Positions 15,919 to 25,786 are shown, numbered from the stretch's first letter. The stretch is 64,000 nucleotides of DNA from an uncultured Prevotellaceae bacterium (GCA_946406035.1 CAMJJG010000003.1:1-64000), one strand, 5' to 3'. Notes: generated by a model from the letters alone, not told the origin. Program-made: numbers and translations.

Positions 15919-18144
15919 ATGAATATGTCGAGATTTATCATGATGACGGTAGTGGCCATGCTGACGGCCGCCAATGCGTTGGCCCAGGGCATAGCCGGGC
16001 AAGAGGAAGAACAGCAAGACAGCGTCGCAGTGAGCGTCAGCGACACCATAGCGCTCAAGGACGTGGAGGTGGTGACCATGCGCCAGCTGGTCAAGACGAT
16101 GGACGACCGAGTGGCCTATAACGTGCAGGCCGACCCCGAGGCCCGCACGAGCACCGTGCTGGATATGTTGCGCAAGGTGCCGCTGGTGAGTGTGGATGGA
16201 GAGGACAACATCCGTGTCAATGGCGGCAGTTTCAAAATCTATAAGAACGGGCATCCCGACCCGTCATTGTCCACCAACCCCAGAGAGGTCTTGCGTGCCA
16301 TGCCGGCCAGCATGATTAAGCGCATCGAGGTCATTACCGAGCCAGGTGCCCGCTATGATGCCGAGGGGGCAACGGCCATCTTGAACATCGTTACTGTCGA
16401 GGGCGTGCGCATCGAGGGCGTGAATGGCACGGTGAGTGCGGCAATCAACACCTTTGGGACCCCCAATGCGAGTGCATACGTCGCTGCTCGGGCTGGCAAG
16501 TTCACTCTGGGCGCTACGGGCTTCTTCCAGAAACAGGCACGTCGCATGTTTGCTAGCGAGGACGAGACATGGATGACCTATAAGGACACGGGAGCCACGA
16601 TGTATAACCACTATTGCAACCAGCAACCCGCTTGGGTATATCACCTCGATCTGAATGCCAGTTATGAATTGGACTCGCTGAATCTGATCACTGCGTCCTT
16701 CGGTGGCTACCGCTATGGGTTGAGAATCGACGGTAACAGCCACATCGAGTATCACGATGCCGCTGGGCAGTTGCTCACTTCATACGACAATCCATTCAAA
16801 CTGCCACGGTATGGTGGCATGACATGGAACGGGCGTGCCGACTGGGAGCATCGCACCAGCCGCAAAGATGAAGTGCTGACAGCTTCCTATATGTTCTCGA
16901 CCACGGGCCAGCACGAGGAGCAGCACGACTCGCTCATCAATCTGGTGAATCCACCGTTCGACTACACGAGCTACAGCAAGTGGGGCAAGGAACGCTTCAT
17001 TGAGCACACGTGGCAGCTCGACTACCAATTGCCGCTTGGGGAACATCACCTGCTGGAGGTGGGTGGCAAGTACATCCTGCGCCTCAACAAGAGCCACAAC
17101 CGCATGAACTATGACGGTGCTGCCGCTTTGGACACCGACACCCGCTTCAAGCACAACATGCACGTGGGTGCCGCATACGCTTCGTGGCGTTACCAGGTGG
17201 GTGACTTTACCCTGCGTGGAGGCGTGCGCTACGAGTACAGCCACTTCCTTGCCAGTTACCCCAATGGCGACGGGGAAGCCTTCGGGCGCGACCTGCATGA
17301 TGTGGTGCCCTCGGCCAGCGTACACTGGCAGTTGTCGCCGTTCAACAGCTTGCGTCTGTCGTGGGCAACCAGCCTCAACCGCCCAGGCATCAACTTCCTG
17401 AATCCCGCCGTGAAGCGTTATACCTCGACGATTGAGTATGGCAATCCCCACCTGTCAAGTGCCCGTAACAACATGCTGAGCATCAACTTCCAGCACACAG
17501 GCAGCCGGTTGACCTTTAATGTCAAGCCAACCCTGACCCTGACCAATAACCTCATCGGCACCTACCGCACGGCCCGTGATGGCATCGTCTATCTGACCAA
17601 CAGCAACGATTGCCGTTACCTGATGGCAGGCGTGGGCGGCTTCCTGCAATGGATGATGACAGGCAAGACCACGCTCGTCATGAATGGCGAGGTGTGCTAT
17701 AAGCGTTACCGCAACCCCTCGCAGAATTTGACCAACAGCGGCTGGGGCGGCAACCTGTATGCCCAGATTTCACAACAGCTGCCCTGGAAACTGCGTGCAA
17801 CGGCGACCTGCATGTGGTATGGTATTGGCCATGATTTGAGCCATGTGTATGGTTACAGCACCATGCCTAACCCCACGATCATGCTGGGATTGTCACGGTC
17901 GTTCCTCAAGGACAACCGCCTGACGGTGCGGTTGAGCGCTAATTCGGTTCTGAACAAGTATCAGGTTGACAAAACTTATGTCACTCAGGGCGACTATGTG
18001 CAACATGGCAAGGGCCACTATAACCAGCGCAACGTGCAGCTGTCGTTGAGCTATGCCTTCGGTTCCAGCAACACCCGTGTCAAGCAGACCGACAAGACCG
18101 TCGAGAACGACGACCTCGTGGGCGGCTTGCGATCAAGGAATTGA
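15919..18144 (+). CDS. TonB-dependent receptor-like outer membrane beta-barrel protein
   Basis: 741 residues. Signal peptide about 1-22 (MLTAANALAQ). A plug-like domain follows at about 50-165: LDMLRKVPLVSVDGEDNIRVNGGSFKIYKNG and IKRIEVITEPGARYDAEGATAILNIVT, the pattern of the OMP_b-brl/TonB receptor group that lacks a carboxypeptidase-like N-domain. The remaining 570 residues are a 22-strand-type barrel with many aromatic-rich alternations. No SusD partner is adjacent. It is divergent from the rprXY operon and has an 11-bp repeat array in its promoter, so two-component control is inferred. Ligand unknown; metal or peptide import is possible. Confidence 0.88.
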   Translation: MNMSRFIMMTVVAMLTAANALAQGIAGQEEEQQDSVAVSVSDTIALKDVEVVTMRQLVKTMDDRVAYNVQADPEARTSTVLDMLRKVPLVSVDGEDNIRVNGGSFKIYKNGHPDPSLSTNPREVLRAMPASMIKRIEVITEPGARYDAEGATAILNIVTVEGVRIEGVNGTVSAAINTFGTPNASAYVAARAGKFTLGATGFFQKQARRMFASEDETWMTYKDTGATMYNHYCNQQPAWVYHLDLNASYELDSLNLITASFGGYRYGLRIDGNSHIEYHDAAGQLLTSYDNPFKLPRYGGMTWNGRADWEHRTSRKDEVLTASYMFSTTGQHEEQHDSLINLVNPPFDYTSYSKWGKERFIEHTWQLDYQLPLGEHHLLEVGGKYILRLNKSHNRMNYDGAAALDTDTRFKHNMHVGAAYASWRYQVGDFTLRGGVRYEYSHFLASYPNGDGEAFGRDLHDVVPSASVHWQLSPFNSLRLSWATSLNRPGINFLNPAVKRYTSTIEYGNPHLSSARNNMLSINFQHTGSRLTFNVKPTLTLTNNLIGTYRTARDGIVYLTNSNDCRYLMAGVGGFLQWMMTGKTTLVMNGEVCYKRYRNPSQNLTNSGWGGNLYAQISQQLPWKLRATATCMWYGIGHDLSHVYGYSTMPNPTIMLGLSRSFLKDNRLTVRLSANSVLNKYQVDKTYVTQGDYVQHGKGHYNQRNVQLSLSYAFGSSNTRVKQTDKTVENDDLVGGLRSRN

Positions 18145-18289
18145 TCGTTGTGGGTGATCGGGGTGTCAGTTGGGGGTGACGATTTGTCACCTTATATTAT
18201 GATGGCATATTATTTGAGGTGGAGTGGGGCAGAGACCTCCCTCCACCTCACAATTTAAAAACAAACAACTAAAAACAAACAACGATATT

Positions 18290-20338
18290 ATGCCAAAAGG
18301 AACTATTGGGGTAACGACTAACAACATCTTCCCCGTCATCAAGAAATTTCTGTACAGTGATCATGAGATTTTCCTGCGTGAGCTGGTGAGCAACGCCGTT
18401 GACGCCACCCAGAAGCTCAAAACCCTGTCGGGAGCCGGCGAGTTCAAGGGCTCGACCGAGGGTTTGCGAGTGTCCGTCAAGGTTGACAAGGAGGCAGGAA
18501 CACTCACCGTGAGCGACAGCGGCATCGGCATGACGGCCGACGAGATCGACAAGTATATCAACCAGATCGCCTTCTCGGGCGCCGAGGAGTTCCTTGCTAA
18601 ATACAAGGACACGGCTAATGCCATCATAGGCCACTTCGGCCTGGGATTCTATTCGGCCTTCATGGTGGCCAAGAAGGTGGAAATACGCACCTTGAGCTGG
18701 CAAGAGGGCGCCAAGGCAGTGAGCTGGACTTGTGACGGATCACCCGAGTTTGAGATGCAGGACTGTGACAAGGCCGAGCGCGGCACCGACATCATCCTCA
18801 CCATCGACGACGATGAGAAGGAATTCCTCGAGAATGCCCGCATCGAGGGGCTCTTGAGGAAGTATTGCCGCTTCCTGCCCGTGCCCATCATCTGCGGCAA
18901 GGAGCAGGAGTGGAAAGACGGCAAATATGTCGATACCGATAAGGATAAGGTCATCAACGACGTGGAGCCCCTGTGGTCGCGCATGCCTGCTGACCTCAAG
19001 GACGAGGACTACCTCAAGTTCTATCACGCCATCGAGCCGGGCCAGGACGACCCCTTGTTCTGGATCCACCTCAACGTGGACTATCCCTTCACGCTGACGG
19101 GTATCCTCTATTTCCCCAAGATCAAGAATAACCTGGACATCCGCAAGGACCGTATCCAGCTCTATTGCAACCAGGTCTATGTCACCGATAGCGTCGAGGG
19201 CGTCGTCCCCGACTGGCTGATGCTCCTGCAGGGTGTCATCGACAGCCCCGATATCCCGCTGAACGTGTCGCGCAGCTACCTGCAGAGCGACCGCGCCGTC
19301 AAGAAGATCTCGACCTATATCACCAAGAAGGTCGCTGCCCGTCTCGAGGAAATCGCCAAGAACCAGCCCCAGGAGTTCGAGCAAAAGTGGAACGACATCA
19401 AGATCTTTATCGAGTATGGCATGCTCAGTGATGAGAAATTCTGTGAGTCAGGCCTCAAGTTCGCCTTGCTTGGGAATACCGACGGCAAGTACTTCAAGCT
19501 CGAGGACTACCGCAAACTCATCGAGGCTGAGCAGACCGACAAGGAGGGCAACCTCATCTGCCTCTATGCCACCGACAAGGAGGCCCAGTACTCCTATATC
19601 AAGGGAGCTACCGATCGTGGTTATGACGTGCTGCTGATGAACGGCGAACTTGATGTCCCCTTTGCCAGCATGCTCGAGCAGAAGCAGGAGAAGATGCGCT
19701 TTGTGCGCGTCGACAGCGACGTGCTCGACAACCTCATCCGCAAGCAGGACGAGGACAAACCGCAGTTCTCTCTCGAGCAGCAGGACATTGCCCAGACCCT
19801 GTTCAAGAGCCAGATTCCGCATGTCGACAAGGCAGAGTTCATGGTAAGCTTTGCTGCCATGGGGCCTGACGACAAGCCCGTGGTCATCACCCAGGCCGAG
19901 TACATGCGCCGCATGAAGGACATGGCACGCTTCCAGCCCGGCATGAGCTTCTATGGCGAGATGCCTGACATGTATGGCATGGTGCTCAACACCAAGCACC
20001 CGCTGGTCCAGAAGATTGTCGAGCAGGCCGAGCAGTCGCTTGATGCCGAACTCAAGCCCGTCAATGCCGACATCACTGCCACACAGAATGTCATCAACGC
20101 CCTGCGCGACCTCAAGAAGGACGACAAGGAACTGCCCGAGGATAAAAAGAAGGACCTTGAGCAGAGTGAAAAGCACCTCGACGAGTTGCGCAAGCGCAAG
20201 GAGAATCTCATCACGGCCTATGCCGCCGGCGAGAGCCGTGTGCATCAGCTCATCGACATCGCGCTGCTGAGCAACGGCATGCTCAAGGGCGAAGGCCTGG
20301 ACCGCTTCCTCAAGCGCTCCATCGGCCTGCTCAAGTGA
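18290..20338 (+). CDS. htpG: Molecular chaperone HtpG (Hsp90)
   Basis: 682 residues from the ATG at 18290; an in-frame upstream start at 18224 adds a 22-residue non-family extension and is rejected. ATP-binding GHKL domain with FLRELVSNAVDATQKL, DSGIGMTADEIDKYIN and FGLGFYSAFMVAKKVEI. The middle domain has DYPFTLTGILYFP and LNVSRSYLQSD. The C-terminal part contains a highly charged helical segment (about 600-650, LKKDDKELPEDKKKDLEQ), longer than in Escherichia coli HtpG. Cytosolic ATP-dependent chaperone for late folding. Monocistronic, with a terminator at 20372. No heat-shock operator was recognised in the 145-bp upstream gap. Confidence 0.95.
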   Translation: MPKGTIGVTTNNIFPVIKKFLYSDHEIFLRELVSNAVDATQKLKTLSGAGEFKGSTEGLRVSVKVDKEAGTLTVSDSGIGMTADEIDKYINQIAFSGAEEFLAKYKDTANAIIGHFGLGFYSAFMVAKKVEIRTLSWQEGAKAVSWTCDGSPEFEMQDCDKAERGTDIILTIDDDEKEFLENARIEGLLRKYCRFLPVPIICGKEQEWKDGKYVDTDKDKVINDVEPLWSRMPADLKDEDYLKFYHAIEPGQDDPLFWIHLNVDYPFTLTGILYFPKIKNNLDIRKDRIQLYCNQVYVTDSVEGVVPDWLMLLQGVIDSPDIPLNVSRSYLQSDRAVKKISTYITKKVAARLEEIAKNQPQEFEQKWNDIKIFIEYGMLSDEKFCESGLKFALLGNTDGKYFKLEDYRKLIEAEQTDKEGNLICLYATDKEAQYSYIKGATDRGYDVLLMNGELDVPFASMLEQKQEKMRFVRVDSDVLDNLIRKQDEDKPQFSLEQQDIAQTLFKSQIPHVDKAEFMVSFAAMGPDDKPVVITQAEYMRRMKDMARFQPGMSFYGEMPDMYGMVLNTKHPLVQKIVEQAEQSLDAELKPVNADITATQNVINALRDLKKDDKELPEDKKKDLEQSEKHLDELRKRKENLITAYAAGESRVHQLIDIALLSNGMLKGEGLDRFLKRSIGLLK

Positions 20339-20371
20339 GTCTCTGGCCCTTTATTTATTTTATAATGTAAT

Positions 20372-20418
20372 AGCAGGGTGTGTCAACGAGTGAAACATGA
20401 CACATCCTGCTGTTTCAT
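20372..20418 (+). terminator. Terminator of htpG
   Basis: 14-bp stem with one G-T pair (20372-20385 with 20398-20411), 12-nt loop, followed by GTTTCATT. Confidence 0.7.
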
Positions 20419-20430
20419 TAAGGCTTCCTC

Positions 20431-20461
20431 TTGTGTGGCTGGGCAAATTGTGCTACCTTTG
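20431..20461 (+). promoter_or_regulatory. Promoter of the 20491 dockerin gene
   Basis: TTG at 20431-20433 and TACCTTTG at 20454-20461, 20 bp apart. The -7 box is 29 bp before the ATG. Confidence 0.6.
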
Positions 20462-20490
20462 CAGCCAGTATAATCCAACTATACAGGACT

Positions 20491-21171
20491 ATGAAAAGAA
20501 TTATTGTGCTATTTGTGGCTAGTGTAGCCACCCTGTTGTCGTATGCTCAACTGCCGCAGTTCTCGTCGCAAAGTTTTGAGGACTGGGTATATACCAATCC
20601 AAGTATTCCGCTTAACCAGAGCAACATTTTGAATAACAAGATTGTGCTGTACACGACCTCGACTGGGCAACACCTCACGTTGACGTCGCCGCCCTTTGCC
20701 TGCTATGGAGGACAGACCATCGACATGACTGTCACCTGGATTACCGACCAGTGGAAGGATGAAGGATTTGACGTGAAAAAGGTCGCTCTCACTGCCGCAT
20801 TGCTCGACGCGACAGGGGCGACAGTCGACTCGGTGACCTATCAGCCCGCCAGCGTGAGCCGCACCAACTATCTGGACCTGTCCATCACCGTCCCGTCGGG
20901 GATGACGAGTGCGCGACTGCGTTTCGCCGGCTGGAAGAGTAATGTGAAGAATAGCGGAGCCGTTCGCCAGATCGTGATGAACTCGGTGCTTAAGGGCGAT
21001 GTCAATCTCGATGGTGAGGTCAGCGTGGCCGATGTCAACGCCGTCATCCAGGTCCTGCTTGGCGATGCTGTGGCTGCCGACCTGAAGGGCCGCGCCGATG
21101 TCAACAAGGACAAGGAGGTCACTGTCGCCGACGTTAATAGCGTGATCGGTTATATATTGGGTGTCTCATGA
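20491..21171 (+). CDS. Secreted dockerin-type protein
   Basis: 226 residues from the ATG at 20491; the upstream in-frame start at 20431 lies inside the promoter. Signal peptide about 1-19 (LFVASVATLLSYAQ). A beta-sandwich-like middle domain at about 20-160 with no family I recognise. The C-terminus (about 167-226) is a dockerin-like pair of calcium loops: GDVNLDGEVSVADVNAVI and ADVNKDKEVTVADVNSVI, with Asp/Asn at loop positions 1, 3, 5 and 12. This differs from the dockerins of the 45-52 kb array, which have NIADVTALIDYLL. Exported protein that may attach to a surface partner; no cohesin is seen in the window. Confidence 0.8.
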   Translation: MKRIIVLFVASVATLLSYAQLPQFSSQSFEDWVYTNPSIPLNQSNILNNKIVLYTTSTGQHLTLTSPPFACYGGQTIDMTVTWITDQWKDEGFDVKKVALTAALLDATGATVDSVTYQPASVSRTNYLDLSITVPSGMTSARLRFAGWKSNVKNSGAVRQIVMNSVLKGDVNLDGEVSVADVNAVIQVLLGDAVAADLKGRADVNKDKEVTVADVNSVIGYILGVS

Positions 21172-21458
21172 TAGCTACCCTCCCAATTGCGGTGAAATCC
21201 TGAAAACACCTGCAATAATCAAAAATTGTGGGCAAAAATTTGTATAATTACTAGAAATGCTATAATTTTGCTTGTTAAACGTCTAGTAAAGTCAAAAAAA
21301 CATGTATTTTGGCTGGAAATTTGCACCAAAAACGCCTAAAAATGGCCAGTTTGGTAGATTTTTCATCCTTAATAAATGTTAAATTTTGGCTGTGTTAGAA
21401 ATTTGTATTACTTTTGCCGAAAATTATCAATAATTAGTGTTTAATCAATTTTATTAAA
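21172..21458 (+). other. Intergenic region before ompA
   Basis: 287 bp, AT-rich, without a gene. It holds the ompA promoter near its 3' end and otherwise no structure I could support. Confidence 0.6.
21385..21416 (+). promoter_or_regulatory. Promoter of the ompA-family gene
   Basis: TTTG at 21385-21388 and TACTTTTG at 21409-21416, 20 bp apart. Leader about 35-40 nt, AT-rich, as expected for a highly expressed Bacteroidetes gene. Confidence 0.75.
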
Positions 21459-22709
21459 ATGAAAAAGATTATCTTGACTTTAGCCCTCCTTATGGGCGCA
21501 TTTGCTTCTCAGGCTCAGTCTCTGGAGCAGAACAAGTTCTTTGACAACATGTCAGTAACTCTCAAGGGTGGTGCTATCATGCCCTTCCAGGGTTATGCAT
21601 TCTGGCCCAGCGCTCGTGGCATCTTCGGTATGGAGATCAAGAAGCAGCTGACTCCCGTCTTTGGTCTGGGCGTTGAGGGTGAGGCTACCATCAACACTAC
21701 CAGCTGGACGAAAGAGCCCAACTACTGGGGCCCCAAGAGCCCGAACATCATCGACCACACCATGGCCGGTATGTTTGGTACCGTTAACCTGAGCAACCTC
21801 TTCGGTGGTTACAAGGGCAAACCTCGCGTCTTTGAGCTCGAGGGTGTATTTGGTGCTGGTTGGTTGCACGCCTTCCACCGCGCTGCTGAGTCGGCCGACG
21901 TTTATGGCAACGACTATGACAGCTGGTACACCAAGGCAGGTGCTAACCTTAACTTCAACTTTGGTGAGAGCCGCGCATGGACCTTCAGCTTGAAGCCCAG
22001 CGTTGTTTGGGACATGAACGGTGACATCATGCAGGCTTACCGCTGGAATGCTCCTGCTCGCACCATCGAGGGTCCTCACAGCAACCTCAGCAAGATGAAT
22101 GCTAACCACGCAGCTGTAGAGCTCGAGGCTGGTATCACCTATCACTTCAAGGGTAGCAACGGCGAGCGTTACATCACTTTCTGCCCCTACAAGTACAGCC
22201 AGGATGACATCGACGCTCTCAATGGTCAGATCAACGGCCTGCGCAACCAGCTCAATGGTCTGCAGGGTGACCTCGACGCCGCTAATGCTCGCAACGCTCA
22301 GTTGCAGCGCGACCTGGAGGGTGCACGCAAGGCTGCTAACCAGAAGCCCGTTAACACCACCGAGGTTATCGACAAGAGCGCTCAGTACATGAATGTTCTC
22401 GTTCACTTCAAGGTTAACAAGACCAACATCACCGCTGACCAGCAGCCCAATGTTGAGCGCGTTGCCATGTACCTCAAGAACAACCCCACCGCTACTGTTG
22501 AGATCAAGGGTTATGCTTCTCCCGAGGGTCCCAAGGACAACAACATCCGCCTGGCCAACGGCCGTGCTGACGCTGTTAAGAACATGCTCATCAACAAGTA
22601 CAAAATCGCCGCTGACCGCATCAAGGCTCAGGGTTGTGGTGAGACCGACATGTTCCAGGAGTTGAGCTGGAACCGCGTTTCGATCTGCGAGCTCATCGTT
22701 AAGAAGTAA
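21459..22709 (+). CDS. OmpA-family outer membrane protein
   Basis: 416 residues. Signal peptide about 1-19 (LLMGAFASQAQS), a beta-barrel domain to about residue 240, a short coiled-coil (about 248-290, INGLRNQLNGLQGDLDAAN, heptad-like), and the peptidoglycan-binding OmpA_C domain (about 310-415) with VLVHFKVNKTNITADQ, VEIKGYASPEGPKDNN and LANGRADAVKNML. It links the outer membrane to peptidoglycan. Codon choice (GGT, GCT, GTT enriched against neighbours) suggests very high expression. Own promoter and a strong terminator at 22744. Confidence 0.92.
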   Translation: MKKIILTLALLMGAFASQAQSLEQNKFFDNMSVTLKGGAIMPFQGYAFWPSARGIFGMEIKKQLTPVFGLGVEGEATINTTSWTKEPNYWGPKSPNIIDHTMAGMFGTVNLSNLFGGYKGKPRVFELEGVFGAGWLHAFHRAAESADVYGNDYDSWYTKAGANLNFNFGESRAWTFSLKPSVVWDMNGDIMQAYRWNAPARTIEGPHSNLSKMNANHAAVELEAGITYHFKGSNGERYITFCPYKYSQDDIDALNGQINGLRNQLNGLQGDLDAANARNAQLQRDLEGARKAANQKPVNTTEVIDKSAQYMNVLVHFKVNKTNITADQQPNVERVAMYLKNNPTATVEIKGYASPEGPKDNNIRLANGRADAVKNMLINKYKIAADRIKAQGCGETDMFQELSWNRVSICELIVKK

Positions 22710-22743
22710 TTGCAGAACCCGAATCGGTTAAATTAACAAACAA

Positions 22744-22788
22744 GAATCTCCCCGCCAGCATGTTGCCGGCGGGGAGATTCGTTTACTC
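22744..22788 (+). terminator. Terminator of the ompA-family gene
   Basis: Perfect 13-bp outer stem (22744-22756 with 22768-22780), then GTTTACTCT. It may also serve the convergent lipoprotein gene. Confidence 0.75.
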
Positions 22789-22814
22789 TATGATTAAAAC
22801 ACCAGAGCCCCTGA

Positions 22815-23435
22815 TTACTTGAGCTGGCGCATGTGCTCCTGGTCGAGCTGCCTGCCGTAGCGCTCACGGATGATGCGGCCCACGGCGTCGCCACGGTTGA
22901 TGCGATCGACGGTGATGCGCTGTAGCGAGTCATTCAACAGGCTGTCCTGCAGTACCATGCGCGCTTCGTCGTCGTGCTTGAGCGTCGAGTCGGCAGCCAT
23001 CTTGAGGTATTCCTGCCAAGTGGCTACGCGGGCGTCCATGATGCTGTTGCGCTGGTTGATGTAGTGCAGGTACTGGCTGTTGGCGACGCTGCCGGTGATA
23101 TCCAACTTGCCAGGCTGGATGGTGATGTTGATGTTGCCGCCCTCGAGCACAAAGTAGAACGGGTTGACCGAGTCGTTGTCCCAGCGGATAAGTGCCGGCT
23201 TGGCCTTGTCGGTCTGGCCCGTAAAAGTGAAGGTGCCGCCACTGCCGCGCGCGGCGCCACAAACCCTTAACTTGTTGTAATCCCCTTCAAGAACCAGCAG
23301 CGTGGCGCTGTCGTGGCGCAACTGGTTATCGACGGTGATATCGACGCGGTAGTCCATCCCGCGGTTGTGGTTGTCGCAGTTGGCCATCAGCAGGACCATT
23401 GCGGCTCCAAAAATAGATAAGACAATCTTCTTCAT
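22815..23435 (-). CDS. DUF4369-type lipoprotein
   Basis: 206 residues from the ATG at 23435; the longer frame to 23549 reads through the promoter. Lipobox-like LLMANC places the acylated Cys at about residue 20 (Asn at -1 is unusual). The following sequence (VDITVDNQLRHDSATLLVLEGD, and FTFTGQTDKAKPALIRWDND, GNINITIQPGKLDITGS) is the pattern of the DUF4369 domain usually found at the N-terminus of Bacteroidetes thioredoxin-like lipoproteins. No thioredoxin CxxC domain follows; the C-terminus is helical. So it is a DUF4369-only protein of the periplasm or outer membrane. Function unknown. Confidence 0.75.
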   Translation of the reverse strand: MKKIVLSIFGAAMVLLMANCDNHNRGMDYRVDITVDNQLRHDSATLLVLEGDYNKLRVCGAARGSGGTFTFTGQTDKAKPALIRWDNDSVNPFYFVLEGGNINITIQPGKLDITGSVANSQYLHYINQRNSIMDARVATWQEYLKMAADSTLKHDDEARMVLQDSLLNDSLQRITVDRINRGDAVGRIIRERYGRQLDQEHMRQLK

Positions 23436-23440
23436 GGCGG

Positions 23441-23448
23441 CAAATTTA
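23441..23448 (-). promoter_or_regulatory. -7 box of the DUF4369 lipoprotein gene
   Basis: Minus strand TAAATTTG ends 5 bp before the ATG at 23435, which again implies a near-leaderless transcript. Confidence 0.45.
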
Positions 23449-23535
23449 CTAAATGTTTCCCAATGTTTTAGTGGCATGCGGGCCGATAAATCGGAGTTTT
23501 TAGGTCTGTCTTTAGTTTTTCTCGGTGGAAAAGTA

Positions 23536-23543
23536 TATCTTTG
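23536..23543 (+). promoter_or_regulatory. -7 box of the DPP-IV gene
   Basis: TATCTTTG followed by CG, 33 bp before the ATG at 23577. Confidence 0.6.
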
Positions 23544-23576
23544 CGACAAAATAAAACCAAAACATTACCATCATCA

Positions 23577-25757
23577 ATGAAAAAGACTTATCTACATGCT
23601 CTGGCGTTGATGTTGACTGGCCTGTTGGCACTGCCGGCGGCGGCTCAGAAACAGTTCACGCTCGAGGACTTGAACTTTGGCGGCACCAATTACCGTAACA
23701 TGATACCGCAGAGCCGTTCACTCAAGTGGTGGGGCGACCAGCTGGTGAGGTTGTCCAGCGACACGTGCTGGCTGGTGAATGTGTCTAACGGCAAGGAGAA
23801 AATCCTGTTCACGCGCGACAAGCTCAACAAGCGCACCGGTACCAGCGCCAAGCCGGCCGAGGTAGCGCGCCTCAATGGAGCCTCTTTCCCTTATCCCAAC
23901 AAACCCCTGGTGCTGATTAACACCGCCGACCAGCGTCTGCTCATCAATTTCAAGACGGGCAATGAGGAGTGGAGCCAGCAGTTGTGTGCTGGAGCTCAGG
24001 CCAGTGAGTGGAATCAGGAGAGCCGCGCTGTGGCCTATGTCCATAACGATAACCTGTTTGTCACCGACGCGATGGGCAAGACGCGGCAAATCACCACCGA
24101 CGGCTCGCGCAACCTGGTTTATGGCCAGAGCGTGCACCGCAACGAGTTTGGCATCGAGGGAGGCCTGTTCTGGAACCCCGACGGCACCCGACTGGCGTTC
24201 TACCGCATGGACCAGAGCATGGTGGCCGACTACCCGCTCATCGACGTTCCCGAGCTAGATGACAGCGCTCGCGTCATGGCCGCTCCAGCACCCGAGAAGT
24301 ACCCAATGGCGGGCCAGACGTCCCATCTGGTCACCGTGGGCGTGTATGACATGATTACGGGCGACACACTCTACCTGAGGGCGGGCAATCCCACCGACCG
24401 CTATTTCTCTAACATCTCGTGGAGCCCCGACGGAGCCATCATCTACATGATGGAAGGTAACCGCGACCAGAACGAAGTGAGCCTTGTGGCCTATGACGCG
24501 GCGACGGGAAAGCCCATCACCACGCTGTATCACGAGACCCATCCCAACTATGTCGAGCCGCAGCATCCCATTACCTTCCTGCCCTGGGACGACAGCAAGT
24601 TCATCCTGTGGAGCGAGAAGGACGGCTACAACCACCTCTACCTGATGGACACGATGGGGCACGAGCTGCAACAGATCACCAGCGGCAACTGGGTAGTGAT
24701 GGACCTGCTGGGATTTGATGCCGACCGCGAGGCGGTCATCATCTCGGCCAACGCCGCTAGCCCCATTCAACAGAACCTTTACCGTGTCGACGTGGCTACT
24801 GGCACGATGACACGCATCGACGAGGATGGCAAGGGCTGGCACACGGGCATGCTGAGCGCCAATGGTCACTTGCTTGTGGACTATTATCAGGGTCCCGACG
24901 TGCCGCGCAACATCAACATAGTTGACACCCGCTCGGGCGAGCAGCAGCGCTATTTTACCGCTCCCGATCCCTGGCAGGGCTATGCCGTGCCCGAGTATCG
25001 TTGCGGTTCGATTAAGGCCGCCGACGGCTATACCGACCTCTATTATCGCTTGGTGCTGCCTCCCGACTTTGACGAGACCAGGAAGTATCCCACGGTGGTC
25101 TATGTCTATGGCGGTCCCCACGCCCATAATGTGGACGCCCGCTGGCACTATGCTAGCCGCAGCTGGGAGACCTATATGGCACAGCGCGGCTATGTCCTGT
25201 TCATCCTTGACAACCGTGGCAGTGAGAACCGTGGTCGCGACTTTGAGCAAGCCACCTTCCGCCAGTTGGGCCAGGTCGAGATGCAGGACCAGATGTGTGG
25301 CGTGGACTTCCTCAGGACACTCAACTATGTCGATACCACGCGCTTGGGTGTGCACGGCTGGAGCTTTGGCGGTTTCATGACCATCAGCCTGATGACCAAC
25401 TACCCTGACGTGTTCAAGGTGGGCGTGGCCGGTGGTCCCGTGATTGACTGGAAATGGTATGAGGTGATGTATGGCGAGCGCTACATGGACACCCCGCAGG
25501 CCAACCCCGAGGGATATGCCCGCACCAGCCTCATCCACAAGGCAAAAGACCTCAAGGGCCGCTTGCAGATCATCATCGGCCTCAACGACCCCACCGTCGT
25601 TCCCCAGCACGCCTACAGCTTCCTCAAGGCTTGTATTGCTGCCGGCACCCAGCCCGACTTCTATGTCTATCCCGGCCAGGGCCACAACATGATGGGCCAC
25701 CAGAGCGTGCACCTGCACGAGCGCATCACCCGCTACTTTGACGATTACCTGAAGTAA
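23577..25757 (+). CDS. Dipeptidyl peptidase IV-type S9 serine peptidase
   Basis: 726 residues from the ATG at 23577. Signal peptide about 1-23 (LLALPAAAQ). N-terminal eight-bladed propeller (about 30-470), including GGLFWNPDGTRLAFYRMDQS, a DPP-IV-like pattern. C-terminal alpha/beta hydrolase with GWSFGGF (Ser596), LNDPTV (Asp671) and GQGHNM (His703): an intact catalytic triad. It should release X-Pro or X-Ala dipeptides from peptides in the periplasm, feeding amino acid fermentation, which fits the ior and kam operons nearby. Conserved propeller Glu residues for N-terminus binding were not located with certainty. Single gene with a terminator at 25787. Confidence 0.9.
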   Translation: MKKTYLHALALMLTGLLALPAAAQKQFTLEDLNFGGTNYRNMIPQSRSLKWWGDQLVRLSSDTCWLVNVSNGKEKILFTRDKLNKRTGTSAKPAEVARLNGASFPYPNKPLVLINTADQRLLINFKTGNEEWSQQLCAGAQASEWNQESRAVAYVHNDNLFVTDAMGKTRQITTDGSRNLVYGQSVHRNEFGIEGGLFWNPDGTRLAFYRMDQSMVADYPLIDVPELDDSARVMAAPAPEKYPMAGQTSHLVTVGVYDMITGDTLYLRAGNPTDRYFSNISWSPDGAIIYMMEGNRDQNEVSLVAYDAATGKPITTLYHETHPNYVEPQHPITFLPWDDSKFILWSEKDGYNHLYLMDTMGHELQQITSGNWVVMDLLGFDADREAVIISANAASPIQQNLYRVDVATGTMTRIDEDGKGWHTGMLSANGHLLVDYYQGPDVPRNINIVDTRSGEQQRYFTAPDPWQGYAVPEYRCGSIKAADGYTDLYYRLVLPPDFDETRKYPTVVYVYGGPHAHNVDARWHYASRSWETYMAQRGYVLFILDNRGSENRGRDFEQATFRQLGQVEMQDQMCGVDFLRTLNYVDTTRLGVHGWSFGGFMTISLMTNYPDVFKVGVAGGPVIDWKWYEVMYGERYMDTPQANPEGYARTSLIHKAKDLKGRLQIIIGLNDPTVVPQHAYSFLKACIAAGTQPDFYVYPGQGHNMMGHQSVHLHERITRYFDDYLK

Positions 25758-25786
25758 TGAATTTTTTGACGAACAGTGTTTAAAGA

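Noticed and set aside
18224-18289. Upstream N-terminal extension of htpG
   Set aside because: The added residues are polar, not part of the Hsp90 family, and the ATG at 18290 gives the standard MPKGTIGVTTNN-like start.
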